DNA of 64,000 nt from Solea solea (lineage: Eukaryota > Chordata > Actinopteri > Pleuronectiformes > Soleidae), in contig NC_081144.1 of NCBI RefSeq assembly GCF_958295425.1, positions 7,107,186 through 7,171,185 on the forward strand. The letters are read 5' to 3'. This document shows positions 37,065-46,767 of this stretch, piece by piece. A program made the translations under genes and the position numbers. The stretch's first letter is position 1. Every line of letters starts with the position of its first letter. The notes under the pieces are model-generated. The model ran no database searches and was not told where the DNA came from. It was given only the letters and a program-made list of their open reading frames with translations.

Positions 37065-40000
37065 AATATATCCCAACACTGGATCTAAGATGAGTCTTTC
37101 GTTAAACAAATCTGGTGTTAATGTGTCTACTGTCTCCCTGATGCAAATGAGCTCATCATAAACTGTGTGAACAGGACGTGCATTGTGAAAATCTCCACCC
37201 TGTGGAATGGCTGATTTCGTAAGTCCATATAGCAACAATACGAAAACACCCTCAGCTTTTATGATCGACTATGCACCGGAGATTGCAACAACACTATAGT
37301 CAGAAACTAAACTAAACTAAAAGAGGCCCCATGCTATTAACTTTGTGCCAGACTCTGAGAAGCAATGTGTGAACCATGAGGTGCACGTGTGCTTTAGGGC
37401 AGTGTTTCTCAATCCACTGCCCTGCATGTGTTAGATGTTTCACTGCTCCGACACACCTGATTCACATGGTCAGCTCGTCAACAAGCTCTGCAAAAGCCTC
37501 ATAACCCCCCCCTTTTCTTTTCTTTTTTAATCAGGTGTGATCTAAATCATGCAGGACAGTGGGTCCCCTGCTTTAGGGGAAGAAAGGTTAGGTTAGGTCA
37601 GGTCAAACATTATTGTCCAGTCGTCCAGCTGGCTGTGGTGAGGCTTGGAATGGTACACCTTGATCTGGCTTGTGTTTCCACCACGTGGTGTGCAGGCCAG
37701 ATACATGCAAGTTGCCTAAATATTTACGTCGCTGCGTCAGTCACATAAACAGTGTGAGGCCAAAGCAGCGTGACACCGTTTAGTTCTCCAGTAAATTTCA
37801 CAAAGACGAGGAATGTGACACAGTAAACAACAGAGCAACAATGGAGGACATTCGCCACTCTCTATTCCTTCTTCCTGGCATGAGGCTGCAGGGAAAACGT
37901 GGAAAACCCCCCACAATTTTTCTGTTTTTCTGCAAGTGGTGATTCTCTACTGACCAGTGAACAGACTTCATTGGTCTAACTCTACCCTGGACCCTAAACA
38001 GAAGAGTGTCAAACACTAGGATGATCAACGTTTGACCGTTGAAACACAAATAATTGTGTGACTCAGTGAAGTGAACTGTGACGCTTGGTGGCTTTGATTT
38101 GATGTCCGGTCCCCTCCCCCTCCTCCTCCTCCCTTTTGAAATATCTCTGTCTCTTATCACACTCTCGCCAGACCTGTTTCTGCTCTGAACAAAAGTGAAC
38201 CAACAGAAAGCTCAGTGCCAGCAGGTGATAGACGTGGCACATGTGTGGACAATGACTGGTTGTGCTTTCTATTACTAGGAAAGAAAGTCAGACACAGAGT
38301 GAGAGAGAGGGATGGGGGTCATATTATAACGACAGACATGGTATTTTTGGAATAGCTGCTGCTGTTTCTTAACCTTTACCCCTTTAACTTCTGAGATTTG
38401 GAGTTGGTGTCTCTTTTGGGAAACTGGGTCCTAAACAACTCGGTTTTAAATCGCGTCACAGTAAACATCTTGTGCAGTCCGAGCTGTTTGAGAAAAGGAC
38501 CAGATGTGTGTGCATTTGCGGGAGGACAATTTATGTTCGGAGAGGACCGGCCATTCCTGTGCTCACAATCAGCGAGTTCGAGTCAGGGGGATATTTCACA
38601 GAGCGTCAAAGGAGCTATTCCTCAGCAAGTGTTTACATAACTGAGGCTTTGCTGCTTGTCCTTATGTGGTCATGTGCTTAAGCAGAGCTGTCCAGGAAAA
38701 AAAACAGACCTCTGTGATCTCAGATGAAGAAGGTCCAAGGATGGAGCTGAGACAAGCTCTCACTCACTCCAGTCTTCTATCAGATTCTCTATAAAAATGT
38801 TTTTATTATTTTGAGCCTGTAGCTTTCATGAATAAATTACCATACAGTAATGCCTGCTTTGAGGGATTTGAACCAGCACTATTAAGATTACTAGTTCTGA
38901 TGCAGAAATCTATTTCACACTAAAGGATTAGAAAATGTATGAAATTAGTTTCTTAACTAATTCAATCCCAGCAGACATTGGACTGAAGCCAGAGCCTGAA
39001 ACATAGTTTGATTTTTTTTCTGATGGCAGCTGCACTGATCTGATTCACTTGTTAGGAAAAACTCAGAAGTGGCACATGTTTTGCAGTAAACAATGTGAGG
39101 CAGACAAAAAAAGGGGGGGGGGGGACGACAACATCAGAGAGACGGGTGCACTCTTGGACCACGGGGGCTCTGCAAACACCACTGTGTCCAGTTTTATAGT
39201 CTGCCAGGGCCAATATTGTGCACGGAGGGGGGAGGGAGATGGTCAGAGGTTCACACACGCACGCCGCCTGCATGAGCTCACTGCTCGGAGCTGTGAATGA
39301 TATGAAGTGTTAACAGCAGTTTTTCAAAAAAAGCCAGTGAAGTCATCATCATCACCCTCCGTCTCACTCTTCTGTGTCACATTCTGTCTGCACTGACTGA
39401 ACTGACTGTGTGTCGACAGCAGGAAAATCTGTTTTCTCTGTAGATTACAGACACAAACTGTTCTCCAGTCCTTGCTGCTATTCTTTTTTGTTTTAATGAC
39501 ATGCGGCATTGCATAACTGTGTTTATTTTGGCCTCGGCAGTTATTTAAAATGCGAGCTGAGAAGTGTAATTGGGGGAAATGCTAACAACTTACATCTGAA
39601 CTGAAGCCAGTGATGTTGGAACCGCTGTGTTATATTACGATTGTAATGGGTTTTTTTTTCATCTAACGTGTTTTATAATAAGCTGTACAATAAATGTAGT
39701 CTCAGGTACAGACATTCCCCTTTGAATGTAGAATTATAAAGAAGCATAAAATGGAGAAGGAAAAAAAAAAAAGGTCAAGTACACATGTCTCCAATTTGAA
39801 GTAGCAATATTTAGCCACTTTCCCACTTCTGCTCATATTTGCCTAACGATAAATGTCATCCAGTAATGAAAATGTGTTCATGTTTATGCCTCTTCCTGCT
39901 GCTCACAGCTGTTCCACACATTGTGTATTTCACTGAAGGAGACCAGGTTCTCATCAAAACCAGGAGACACGGGCTAAAAATACTGATTCTACCGCCTCTG

Positions 40001-40073
40001 CATTTCATTATCTCTCCCATGAAAACTTTGCTATTTCAGATTAGGCTGACATTTTGACCACAGACACAGACAG

Positions 40074-40105
<32 letters not shown>

Positions 40106-41038
40106 TGTCCGTGCACTTCTAACTGTCTGTCCCTTTAACTGCTCCTGTCTAACCATGTCCAGCTCTGATATAAACACAACAGTCAAACAACACCCGTGAG
40201 AATAAGCCACTTACTCCAGGAACAAATAAACATAACAGGAAATTACAAGAGGAATGTTTTGATGGAAAAATAAAATCTCTTTAGTCAGAGTCGCAGTGAT
40301 TTAGAGCAAAAACCTCTAAAAACTTTTTTTTAAAAAAACATCAGTCTCTGAAATAACAAGTGGTACAAAACAAATGGTTGAAAATACACATTTCACTGGG
40401 GGATACAATTGATAATAATCTCCTATCAGTAAATCTGCCATATTTAGGCATATTAAAAAAGAAGTTAATGAAAAAGAATATCTTTTTCCTATCTATTCCT
40501 TCCTATCTAATCTATCAAATGATTGGTGTGTTTAGTTTTGTGTAATACTACTGAAAATTAGGTTCATGCATGTGCTCTTAAAATTATTCTTTACAGAAAA
40601 GTCACCAGTGGGAAATGAAACGCTTTCTTTGGGTTTCCTCAAGAGTGGATTAACATACTACTACAACTAAAATTAGAATAATTTGAACATCTTTAACAAC
40701 ACAAATGTATAATTGGTCACATCCATGCTGTTTGGACACTCTGACGTTTACAATCAAAAGAAATGTCTGGTCTTACTCTGACGTTTTTGTCTGTAGGGGA
40801 AGGAGAGGAGGGTGGAGAGTCTGTCAGCGACCTCCTGGTGCGAGTCAGGTCCTTGTTGCGTGAGTAGTAGGACGACATCTCCCTCCTCTACAGTGAACAT
40901 GCAGGTCAGTGTCTACTGTAAGAGTCAGCCGGGCCTCCTCCTGAGAACTACTGCACAGACGCACACACTGCAGATGCCCTCAAGCAACGGTGACGCAGAT
41001 GCCCATGACTGCGCTCCCGGGAAATCCTCAGCAACAAC

Positions 41039-41074
<36 letters not shown>

Positions 41075-44000
41075 AATCACGCCTTCTTCCAAGCTGAAGA
41101 CAGTGAAGAAATAATCATATAAAAATGCAAAATGTTGACCACACAGAAATAAGCCTTGAGCAAGAAAAAGCAATCAAACTGTCTTCACTCAGGTCTTTGG
41201 TTTAAATGTCAAAATAAGTCCAAAACAAAGCAGTCGACAGAGAAAACTTTGCCTCCTGTGCTGCCTCTTCTTCTGCTTCCCCAAAGTTATACACGCTCTC
41301 TCCATCTCCCTCCCCCTCTTGCTTTCTCTCTCTCTCTCTCCCACTCTCTCTCTCTCTCTCTCTCTCCCCTTCTTCTTTTTCAATGCTCAGTCACCCTCCC
41401 AGTCCCCCTTTGCTTCTCCCTGCTCCAGCTCTTCAGCTTTGGCAGCTTTCTGTGGACGCCTGCCAGAGGCTCTGCAATGGCCAGACTCGACATTGAAAGC
41501 TAAAATTGTCCACTGATGTGGACAGGGATAAGGGTGGGAGAGGGTGAGGGTGAGGGTGAGGATGAGGGTGAGGGGGGTGGAGCAGCAGCAGTTTGTGTTC
41601 TGGAGGGTCAACAGAGAGCATTCACTGAGAAGCCATCAACAATCACCAAGTGTCAAGTGAGTGATGGAGGGGACGATATGAGTGCTACATGGTGTTAACG
41701 GAGGGACGACTTGGCCCATGCTATCTCCATGCATCCATCCGTCCACCCATCCATCCATCCATCCATCATCTCTGCCAGAAATATTAACTACATTCAAACC
41801 ATTATTGAATGACTTCACACAATGCTGATTAAGTCTATCAGCTACACACAAGACCAGCTCTCTCTGTGTTTCTCAGTACTGCGACTTTTCGGCACTGCAC
41901 ACAGGAAGTGATGTCATGATTTGTTCGTGTCAAGACAGACGTGGCAACTGCAACAGCAACTGCAACAGCAAAGTGAATTCTACCGCTCAAGAAACCCAGT
42001 CGTTCAGTCCAACACAAAAACAACAAACAGTGAAATGGAATGAAGCCATAAAATCGGACTCCCTTCAGAGTCATAAGCACCATCACTACTGTGAATAGAT
42101 TTAGATAAAGCTCAAAATCATCTTTCTTTTCTTACTTCACCTTCAAAACCATGCAGCTGTAACATCATATTCACGATGAATAAAGTTTATCACTCTTTGT
42201 ACAGGAAAGCAAATAAATGCACATGACCAAATGTCAGTCTGCTCCTTTAAAGAACCTGCACCTCCCTAAAACTGTTCTCCTCCATACTCTCTGCACCAAA
42301 CCAGGCTCCCGGCTCAGTGTTACCTTCCTTCCTTTTATAGTGAGGTTTGCAGCACCTACAGTAGATGTTCCTCAACTCTCACTCACCCCCGCTCAGGGCA
42401 AACCGATAAAAAGTGAGTTTGCACAGAAAGAAATACAAGCAGACAATCAGGCAGAGGAAAGATAGAAAAGGCACGACTGGATTATTTGACAATAAGTAAT
42501 GAGAATAATGAGAGCTTTTCATTCTAAGGTGATGACTGCAAATACAGTTCATCTTCAGCGAGCATCTGCAGAGGGAATGACTTGGTGGCAGTGAACAAAT
42601 ATTGGCAACGTGGATGGAGACTTTTATTCAGCGTTGATCTCAGATGGAGCTGGAACTCCCAGTCCGATCCTCAGTCTTATAGTTTCTGGACTTTTCCATT
42701 TTACCCTCCGAGCTTTTTAGAAAACAATCGATTTGAGAGGAGGGGAGCATCACCAGTGTGATCTAAAGTGATAGAAATAGTGCATCAAAAGTAAAACGTC
42801 CAGCTTTCTCTGTTAATTTCGTCCCCCCCCCAAAAAAACCAGAATCTCTGTGTCAACTTGCTCTGCACCTGCCTGTCCTCTCTGCTGCTGAAATGTGGAA
42901 AGTCTGTGCAGATCATCATGGAGTCACACAGAGGTCGGCTGTGGAGATGGGCAGCCTGTCATGCTTCTAATGAAACCTCGCTGCTCGGTATGATTATCAC
43001 AGACAGATTTAGTCCACTCGCTAAGGCAAAGAGACTCTCGTGTTACGAGCAGATTCCACCCCGGGGGGACAGCTGGACCTCTGATCAGAACACACAGATA
43101 GGAAATCCTATTCAATTCATAATTCACAACACTTTTAAAAGTTATCCTTTGTCTTTTCTCTCTATCATTCACTGTGATTTGGGTTTATTTTTTTGTAAAA
43201 TGTTCACGTTTTCTTGGTCGGAAATACAGATTAAACACACAATATAGTAACTGGCAGGTTTGACCCAGGAGGAAGAAGAGATGATGATGATGATGATGGG
43301 GGAGAGTCTGGCTTTCAGCCCCACAGGTGGAAGGAAACAGTAATAAGAGAAATGAAAGTCAAGCCTTCTTCTGAATCCTGTGCTTCACAGAGAGAGCGTG
43401 CAGTCTCAGTTTTGCCCAATATGGGATGGAATGCTGAGACACCTCAGCCATGTGATGTGAAGAAGCAAAGCGACTTAGAGGGAGTGGGTGGGGAGAGAGG
43501 GTACATGTGTATGTGTGTGTGTGTGAGACTTGGGTTGGGTTGGGGGAGTAGGGGAGGGGGGGGGTTTAGGTATAAACCAACACACCAAGTCCTGCTTTAA
43601 TCTCTGGTTGCACTTTATCTGTAAATGTTGCGTCAGACATCGGAGCCGTGTTGCCGTTGAAGTCTTGATGAAGCCTTTGTGTAAATGAGTATGAAACAGT
43701 GGTGCTGATGAATATGGATTTGAATGGAATAGTGTAATAATTACTGTGGTGTCAGGTTATTATTCAGCGTTTGTGCTTCACTGTGCTCTACATGTCGTTT
43801 TCCTCACTTTTACTTCACATATTAATGCATATTATGCATATGCATACATATTCACAGCTATTTTGGGCCAGTGCATGATAAATACATTGCACAGAAAGTC
43901 CTGTAGCTCCATCTAGTGGCAGAAAAGTTGTTTGTTTGTTTTCTGTCTGTCGTCATGTGTGATTGCTACTCAGAGTTATACCTCACATACCTCTGTCATG

Positions 44001-44286
44001 TCAAAGTCTGGACCTTCGCCATCAGGGCAGCGTCGTCTCTGGTGCGGCCGTTCACTGAAGCCCGTCTGTGCTGCGTCGTCCACAAGATTCTGATTTTCAT
44101 CTCGCCACCATCTTTCAGCAACTGCACGCAGACAATAAACCAAGTGTGTTTGGTTTTTTTACTTTACTTTTTACAAATATGAATACAGTTCTAGTGATAT
44201 TTTCTGTGAAATGACTGCCTAGACATGTGACTTTGAACTGGGAATGACACATCAGTGTGTCTGTGGTCTGGCTCCCAGTCATCATC

Positions 44287-44350
<64 letters not shown>

Positions 44351-46767
44351 TCGTTCTCTGACCTCTGAATGAAGTGTTGCAGTGGAGAAGGCCACAGGAT
44401 TCAGCAACAGAAAGATATGAAATATTTGGTGTTGGACACTCAGTGAGGGTTTCTAGCCTGGCTTCAATGTTTCCCTGCTGTGTGTGTGTGAGGAGAAAAT
44501 AAATCATGTTAAAGTTAGAAACTTGTCCTGCGAAAGAACCTGAATTTATTTCTGTCTTGTTCACCTCGTCCAGTTTGCTCCATTTTGGACTCATCCCTGC
44601 TGTTTCCGTGGAATCTGTCCGCGTGGCTGTGACTCTCCTCTCATCTGTGCAGCCTTTCCTCAGACAGGACCTGTCGTCTGCTGTGCCTGCTCCCTCCGTC
44701 TGTCTGTCCTGAGGAGGAAAGCTCTTGGTCTTCTGAGCCTCTTTTAGGTCCGACAGAGTCACACCCTGCAGGACATTGTCATACAACCTTCATATCAACG
44801 GTAACACACAGTGATAATACACCTGAATTGTTGTTGGTGTTTTTGTTTTTTTGTTAACCTGTGTTGACCTGCGGGTCTGTCTGGCATGACGAGACTTTGC
44901 TTTTCTCTGAGACTCTGCTTCTTCATCCCTGACCGGAGTCAGATACAGCCTGGTTCAGTGCAAAAACAGCAACAAAAAACCCAAAACACTGTTGTTTACA
45001 ACTGCAAATGATTCCAGGCAGAGAAACAGGAAATCATAGCAAAGATATTTATTCAGTGAGCACTTATTAAAATGATCCATGAAGATACAAAACAGGTACA
45101 GCAGTGGATCTCAATTCATAGCACATGGGGGTCTGTGAGATGTTTCCAGAGTCATCCATTAAAATGATTATGATCTATTGTATATATAGGCTTTTATTTA
45201 TTTATTTGCTTCCTTACAAAAGCCTTCAGAGCACACTGAATATTAAATCAATTACCATGTTGTAATCTGAACTAGTTCATACTTTATATTTTGTCCATGG
45301 CTGAGAAGAAATTGGGTTCCTCTGCTTTAGAGAACCAGGGAGAATACCTGTCACAGTTGGCATAAAACAATAAATGATAAATACATTTTTAAAATAAAAA
45401 TAAAAATAATAAAATAATAAATAATATTTGTTTTTGCTGTTTTTTCAGACAGTTACTGACTTTGTATATTTATTAAACCAGCCTCGCTGAACAAAAGACA
45501 ACAAATTAAATGAAATTTAATTAAATGAACCCTTAGAACACAGAGCATTTCAGCTGCTTTTTTCCATTACTATGTTTAACTGTACAGTATATACAGAGGC
45601 TATAAGAATGTGCAATATACAGTGCCTTCTTTTCATTTTCAGCGACAATTTAAACACGAAGTTTAAAGTACACTTGGCTCGTTTTTATGAAGAAAAACAG
45701 AAGGTAAACGGTCTGTTTTGTGAATTCTGCACAATTATCGCTACTTTATATCACTACTCAAAAATGTGATATAAAATGAATCATAACTTTGACTTAAGCG
45801 GGAAAAAAAATAAATTTAAAGCCTGAATATGTGACCTATAAACGCACAACCCACAGGATGTCCATATAAGGAGTTGTGTATTATTCCCATGGCAATTTAC
45901 CATGGATGCACTTGCAGCATGGCTCTGTGCCGCGTGAGCACTAAGGGTTAAAGGGGAAAAAAATGTGCTTTATTGGGAATAAAGCATTCCTTTATCCGTG
46001 ACCTAGTAAAACAAAATCTTAATTAAACTGAGAAAAGATGCCTTGAAAAGGCATTTTCACTGTGACTTTAAGACCCGAGTGCAATTTCCGCCAGTGGCTA
46101 CATCAACAGAAATAGCTGAGTCAGCACCAGTGGGGAGGCTCGTGTTTTACCCAGAGCTCTGCTACGCTTTTTTACTGCTATTGATCTCTCAGTTGTAGAG
46201 TCACCCTGAATCCTGACTCAGAGTCGGTGGACTGCTCCGTGGCACGATCGGCTGCCTCTGCTCCACAAAGCATATAATTCACAGTCCATAAAGGATATGG
46301 TGCTCATCACTCGCTCTATAAATCGATACCAAAAATGTATCGTGCACTAAAACAAGTTAGAAGCTGCAGATTCATTATCCACCCTGACTTAAATAACAGA
46401 ACCTGCAGGCCCTGTTTAGTTTTTTTAAACTGCTCTTCTTCTTAGGCCTCATGACAAAAATAATTGATAAGCTAAAATAAATTTTTAGTAACAACAGCCC
46501 CCAGCCTATAATTACTAATGTAAATAAAAAAGCTCAGCAAAGAGATCAAAGACGTTATCTCAGTCCCAATGGTAACAAACTCATTTATAGTTCAGCAAGG
46601 CCTGCAGCAGTGGCTGAGCTCACTCACTCCACACCCGGCAACAAACACAAGGACGTGGATCTTTCCCAAAACATTTGATTATCAAGACTGAAATTTAAGA
46701 GAATGAAAAAGTGTGTAAGTAAGCGTTCCGGTCTGTGTGAACCTTACCTGGGAACAAATGCTTGCAT
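27742..46767 (-). CDS. ppp1r12b: Myosin phosphatase targeting subunit, C-terminal part (MYPT2-like)
   Basis: Exons in transcription order: 46748-46767 (candidate start), 44859-44949, 44565-44765, 44363-44474, 43991-44121, 40777-40878 (M20 start), 35876-35892, 35629-35758, 33595-33699, 33397-33447, 33224-33274, then 30132-30266 or 27742-27828. Phases agree across the chain. PPP1R12 proteins bring PP1 to phosphorylated myosin light chain and set muscle calcium sensitivity. Seen: [15 protein letters not shown]; the RRSTQ|GVTL site, equivalent to the ROCK-inhibited Thr696 of MYPT1; HDRLSR; the DYKK|MYADAL coiled coil; and the zipper [24 protein letters not shown]2 is favoured by the M20-type start and the two alternative ends. 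The second MYPT1 site (RRSTGVSFW) was not found, nor any ankyrin-repeat or PP1-binding exon. Exons 44363-44474 and 43991-44121 are supported mainly by phase and splice sites. Confidence 0.82.
28440..28740. repeat. Possible dispersed repeat in the last ppp1r12b intron
   Basis: T-rich and C-rich phrases ('cacctgtgctccattctcct', 'gtatttagtccctgtg', 'ctgtattatgaca') resemble short interspersed repeats seen in fish. No second copy in this window and no terminal repeats were found, so the call is weak. Confidence 0.25.
29288..29374. repeat. Inverted pentanucleotide array (AAATT)n-(AATTT)n
   Basis: Roughly 30 bases of AAATT units switch to about 55 bases of AATTT units. Each half is the reverse complement of the other, so the whole is a near-perfect palindrome that can fold into a hairpin or cruciform. 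Confidence 0.9.
30132..30266 (-). CDS. ppp1r12b: ppp1r12b alternative last exon, non-zipper form
   Basis: Acceptor 'cctctgtgcag' leads in phase 0 into 44 residues beginning [16 protein letters not shown] and ending [10 protein letters not shown] before a stop. The middle ([14 protein letters not shown]) mirrors [14 protein letters not shown] of the downstream exon, so the two look like a tandem duplication used alternatively. From memory, mammalian MYPT2 and M20 have a matching end (NRALTRVVARLSE...), which supports both the exon and the ppp1r12b name. This form lacks the canonical zipper that binds cGMP-dependent kinase. Confidence 0.85.
   Translation of the reverse strand, partial: AVPALAQVQTLRRVNECLLAENRAMLRVLARLSERASMPETEDL
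30790..31530. repeat. Degenerate tandem modules with CA tracts and CCTAAC phrases
   Basis: Three related segments (about 30,790-31,030, 31,036-31,250, 31,252-31,530) each start with a (CA)n tract. The second and third share 'gtttccat', 'tgcattgact' and later 'cctgacc' phrases; the first and second share 'ctgaccctaa'. The CCCTAAC phrases look telomere-like but are too few and irregular to be telomeric. Confidence 0.5.
31921..31948. repeat. GAA tract 1 in a ppp1r12b intron
   Basis: Nine GAA units on the plus strand (TTC on the coding strand), between the coiled-coil exon at 33,224 and the alternative end at 30,266. Confidence 0.9.
32240..32267. repeat. GAA tract 2 in a ppp1r12b intron
   Basis: Second GAA tract of similar length and orientation, about 290 bases from the first and in the same intron. 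The flanks of the two tracts do not match, so a simple duplication is not evident. Confidence 0.9.
33890..34080 (+). repeat. tRNA-derived SINE-like element
   Basis: 'ggaactgggcttgtaactgc' and a degenerate B box (ggttgccagttgaaatcc) are followed by 'cctgagtaaggcaccctat', a short GT tract and the tail 'gggttaaatgcagaggtc'. This is the layout of tRNA-headed fish SINEs with an L2-like tail. It lies in the intron after the exon at 35,629. Confidence 0.55.
34095..34372 (-). mobile_element. Miniature transposon of the 'aaggtccaatgtgtag' family
   Basis: On the minus strand the element opens 'ttaaggtccaatgtgtag' then 'gtgtcatctaatgg' and 'agattgtagc', as in a well-known fish miniature element. A related end (ttaaaggtccagtgtgtaag) occurs at 36,457. 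The far boundary is approximate. Confidence 0.45.
34712..35156. mobile_element. Possible hAT-like miniature transposon ('ggggtgtcaa' ends)
   Basis: Starts TAGGGGTGTCAAATTATCG and ends ...AATCTCTTGACAGCACT, weak inverted repeats sharing TGTCAA. Both ends are followed inward by 'attaattaatta' and 'cgcgttaatc'-type sequence. No target duplication was found. Confidence 0.4.
35195..35410 (-). repeat. Dispersed fish retroposon, copy 4 (reverse)
   Basis: 'cccccacagtccaaaaacat', 'gtggatggttgtctctatgt', 'gatggaatggcgaccagtcc' and a (gatg)n tail. Reverse orientation, immediately after the element at 34,712-35,156. Confidence 0.75.
35876..35892 (-). CDS. ppp1r12b: ppp1r12b 17-base microexon
   Basis: Acceptor 'ttgtgtttcag', 17 bases encoding HDRLS plus two bases of the next codon, donor |GTAAGA-like 'gtaag'. 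It enters in phase 0, after either the M20 first exon (...KNVR) or the long-form exon ending DMTE, and completes an Arg codon with the exon at 35,758. The result HDRLSR matches the conserved HERLSR of mammalian MYPT2. Skipping it would shift the reading frame. Confidence 0.75.
36457..36560 (+). repeat. Fragment of the 'ttaaaggtccagtgtgtaag' miniature element
   Basis: Shares its end sequence with the element at 34,095-34,372 but in the opposite orientation. Only one end is recognisable. Confidence 0.4.
36630..36890 (+). repeat. Dispersed fish retroposon, copy 5
   Basis: (atct)n tract, 'ttctaccactttatcct', 'gtcgccagtccaccacagg', 'ctgcatgttttcagactgtg' and 'catgcaaactccatgcagg'. Forward orientation; the most complete copy toward the 'catgcaaactcc' end. 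Confidence 0.8.
36974..37060. repeat. AT/GT microsatellite
   Basis: About 85 bases of alternating AT with regular TG steps every ten bases in its first half. It creates a false Tyr-Ile-rich reading frame. Confidence 0.95.
37400..37570 (+). mobile_element. hAT-like miniature transposon with exact 8-bp target duplication
   Basis: CAGTGTTTCTCAATCC at the left and ...GTGGGTCCCCTG at the right are flanked by identical CTTTAGGG (37,392-37,399 and 37,571-37,578). Internally palindromic: 'ccctgcatgtgttaga' near the left mirrors 'ctaaatcatgcagg' near the right. A second, reversed family member lies at about 16,850-16,982. Confidence 0.75.
40777..40878 (-). CDS. ppp1r12b: ppp1r12b first coding exon of the short M20-type protein
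   Basis: ATG at 40,876-40,878 opens 34 residues, [16 protein letters not shown] then [10 protein letters not shown] and KNVR, ending at donor AGA|GTAAGA in phase 0. From memory, human M20 starts MSS..TRSKEFTRSRK and continues DSPPSSPSP, so the match is close. M20 is the small heart subunit made from an internal promoter of PPP1R12B. The 5' side also carries an acceptor-like 'cactgtag' with an open frame into the ATG, so use as an internal exon of the long form is possible too. Confidence 0.82.
41040..41577. repeat. GT, CT and GAGGGT tracts upstream of the M20 start
   Basis: GT tract at 41,040-41,073, CT tract at 41,325-41,367 and an imperfect hexamer array (gagggt/gaggat) at about 41,530-41,577. 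They lie 160-700 bases upstream of the M20 ATG on the coding strand, where its promoter should be; CT/GA tracts are often nucleosome-free. Confidence 0.6.
41578..43990 (-). other. ppp1r12b intron between the long-form exon and the M20 exon
   Basis: A (catc)n tract at about 41,735-41,768 and a (gatg)n tract near 43,285 were seen. I searched the minus strand for the second phosphorylation-site exon of MYPT proteins (RRSTGVSFW-like) and did not find it. No other exon recognised. Confidence 0.5.
43991..44949 (-). CDS. ppp1r12b: ppp1r12b long-form exon cluster with the inhibitory phosphorylation site
   Basis: Four exons: 44859-44949 ([15 protein letters not shown] ... TRRSTQ), 44565-44765 ([12 protein letters not shown] ..., 67 residues), 44363-44474 and 43991-44121 (ends PDFDMTE). 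The first junction rebuilds the RRST-QGVTL motif whose threonine, when phosphorylated by ROCK or ZIP kinase, inhibits the phosphatase (known for MYPT1). The last two exons are poorly conserved, rich in Glu, Ser and Thr, and rest on matching phases and splice sites. The AGAT microsatellite begins only 13 bases after the donor of the 44363-44474 exon. Confidence 0.75.
44287..44350. repeat. AGAT tetranucleotide microsatellite
   Basis: Sixteen clean AGAT units inside a ppp1r12b intron, close to the donor at 44,363. It extends the neighbouring exon's frame as a false Ser-Ile-Tyr-Leu repeat. Confidence 0.95.
45526..45952. mobile_element. Possible piggyBac-like miniature element
   Basis: Left end 'aacccttagaacacagagc' and right end '...gcgtgagcactaagggttaa' form imperfect inverted repeats. 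The right end carries TTAA; the left has a mutated form. Part of the interior is read by a false ORF. Confidence 0.4.
46748..46767 (-). CDS. ppp1r12b: Candidate alternative first coding exon of ppp1r12b
   Basis: ATG in a good context (aaccATGc) encodes MQAFVP plus two bases, then donor CCCAG|GTAAGG. The phase fits the exon at 44,949 exactly (AG + G = Arg, then LYLTPV). An in-frame TGA lies 18 bases upstream, so this would be a true start. It would give a protein lacking the ankyrin repeats but keeping the RRST site. The exon is short and unproven. Confidence 0.4.

Larger units (their letters stand above)
36891..40776 (-). other. Remainder of the large ppp1r12b intron downstream of the M20 exon
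   Basis: Apart from the AT tract and the hAT-like element listed here, this 3.9-kb part of the 4.9-kb intron (35,893-40,776) shows a G-run near 39,112, a GT tract at about 40,084 and no recognisable exon on either strand. Confidence 0.55.

Noticed and set aside
40777..44121. Search for the second MYPT phosphorylation-site exon (RRSTGVSFW-like)
   Set aside because: No minus-strand match found by eye; it may be absent or too diverged, so no feature is reported.
44287..44350. Regular repeat that might suggest a CRISPR array
   Set aside because: Plain AGAT microsatellite with no spacers, in a vertebrate genome.
44115..44786. Single 223-codon open frame on the minus strand
   Set aside because: It joins two real ppp1r12b exons through intron sequence and the AGAT tract; the true exons end at proper donors.
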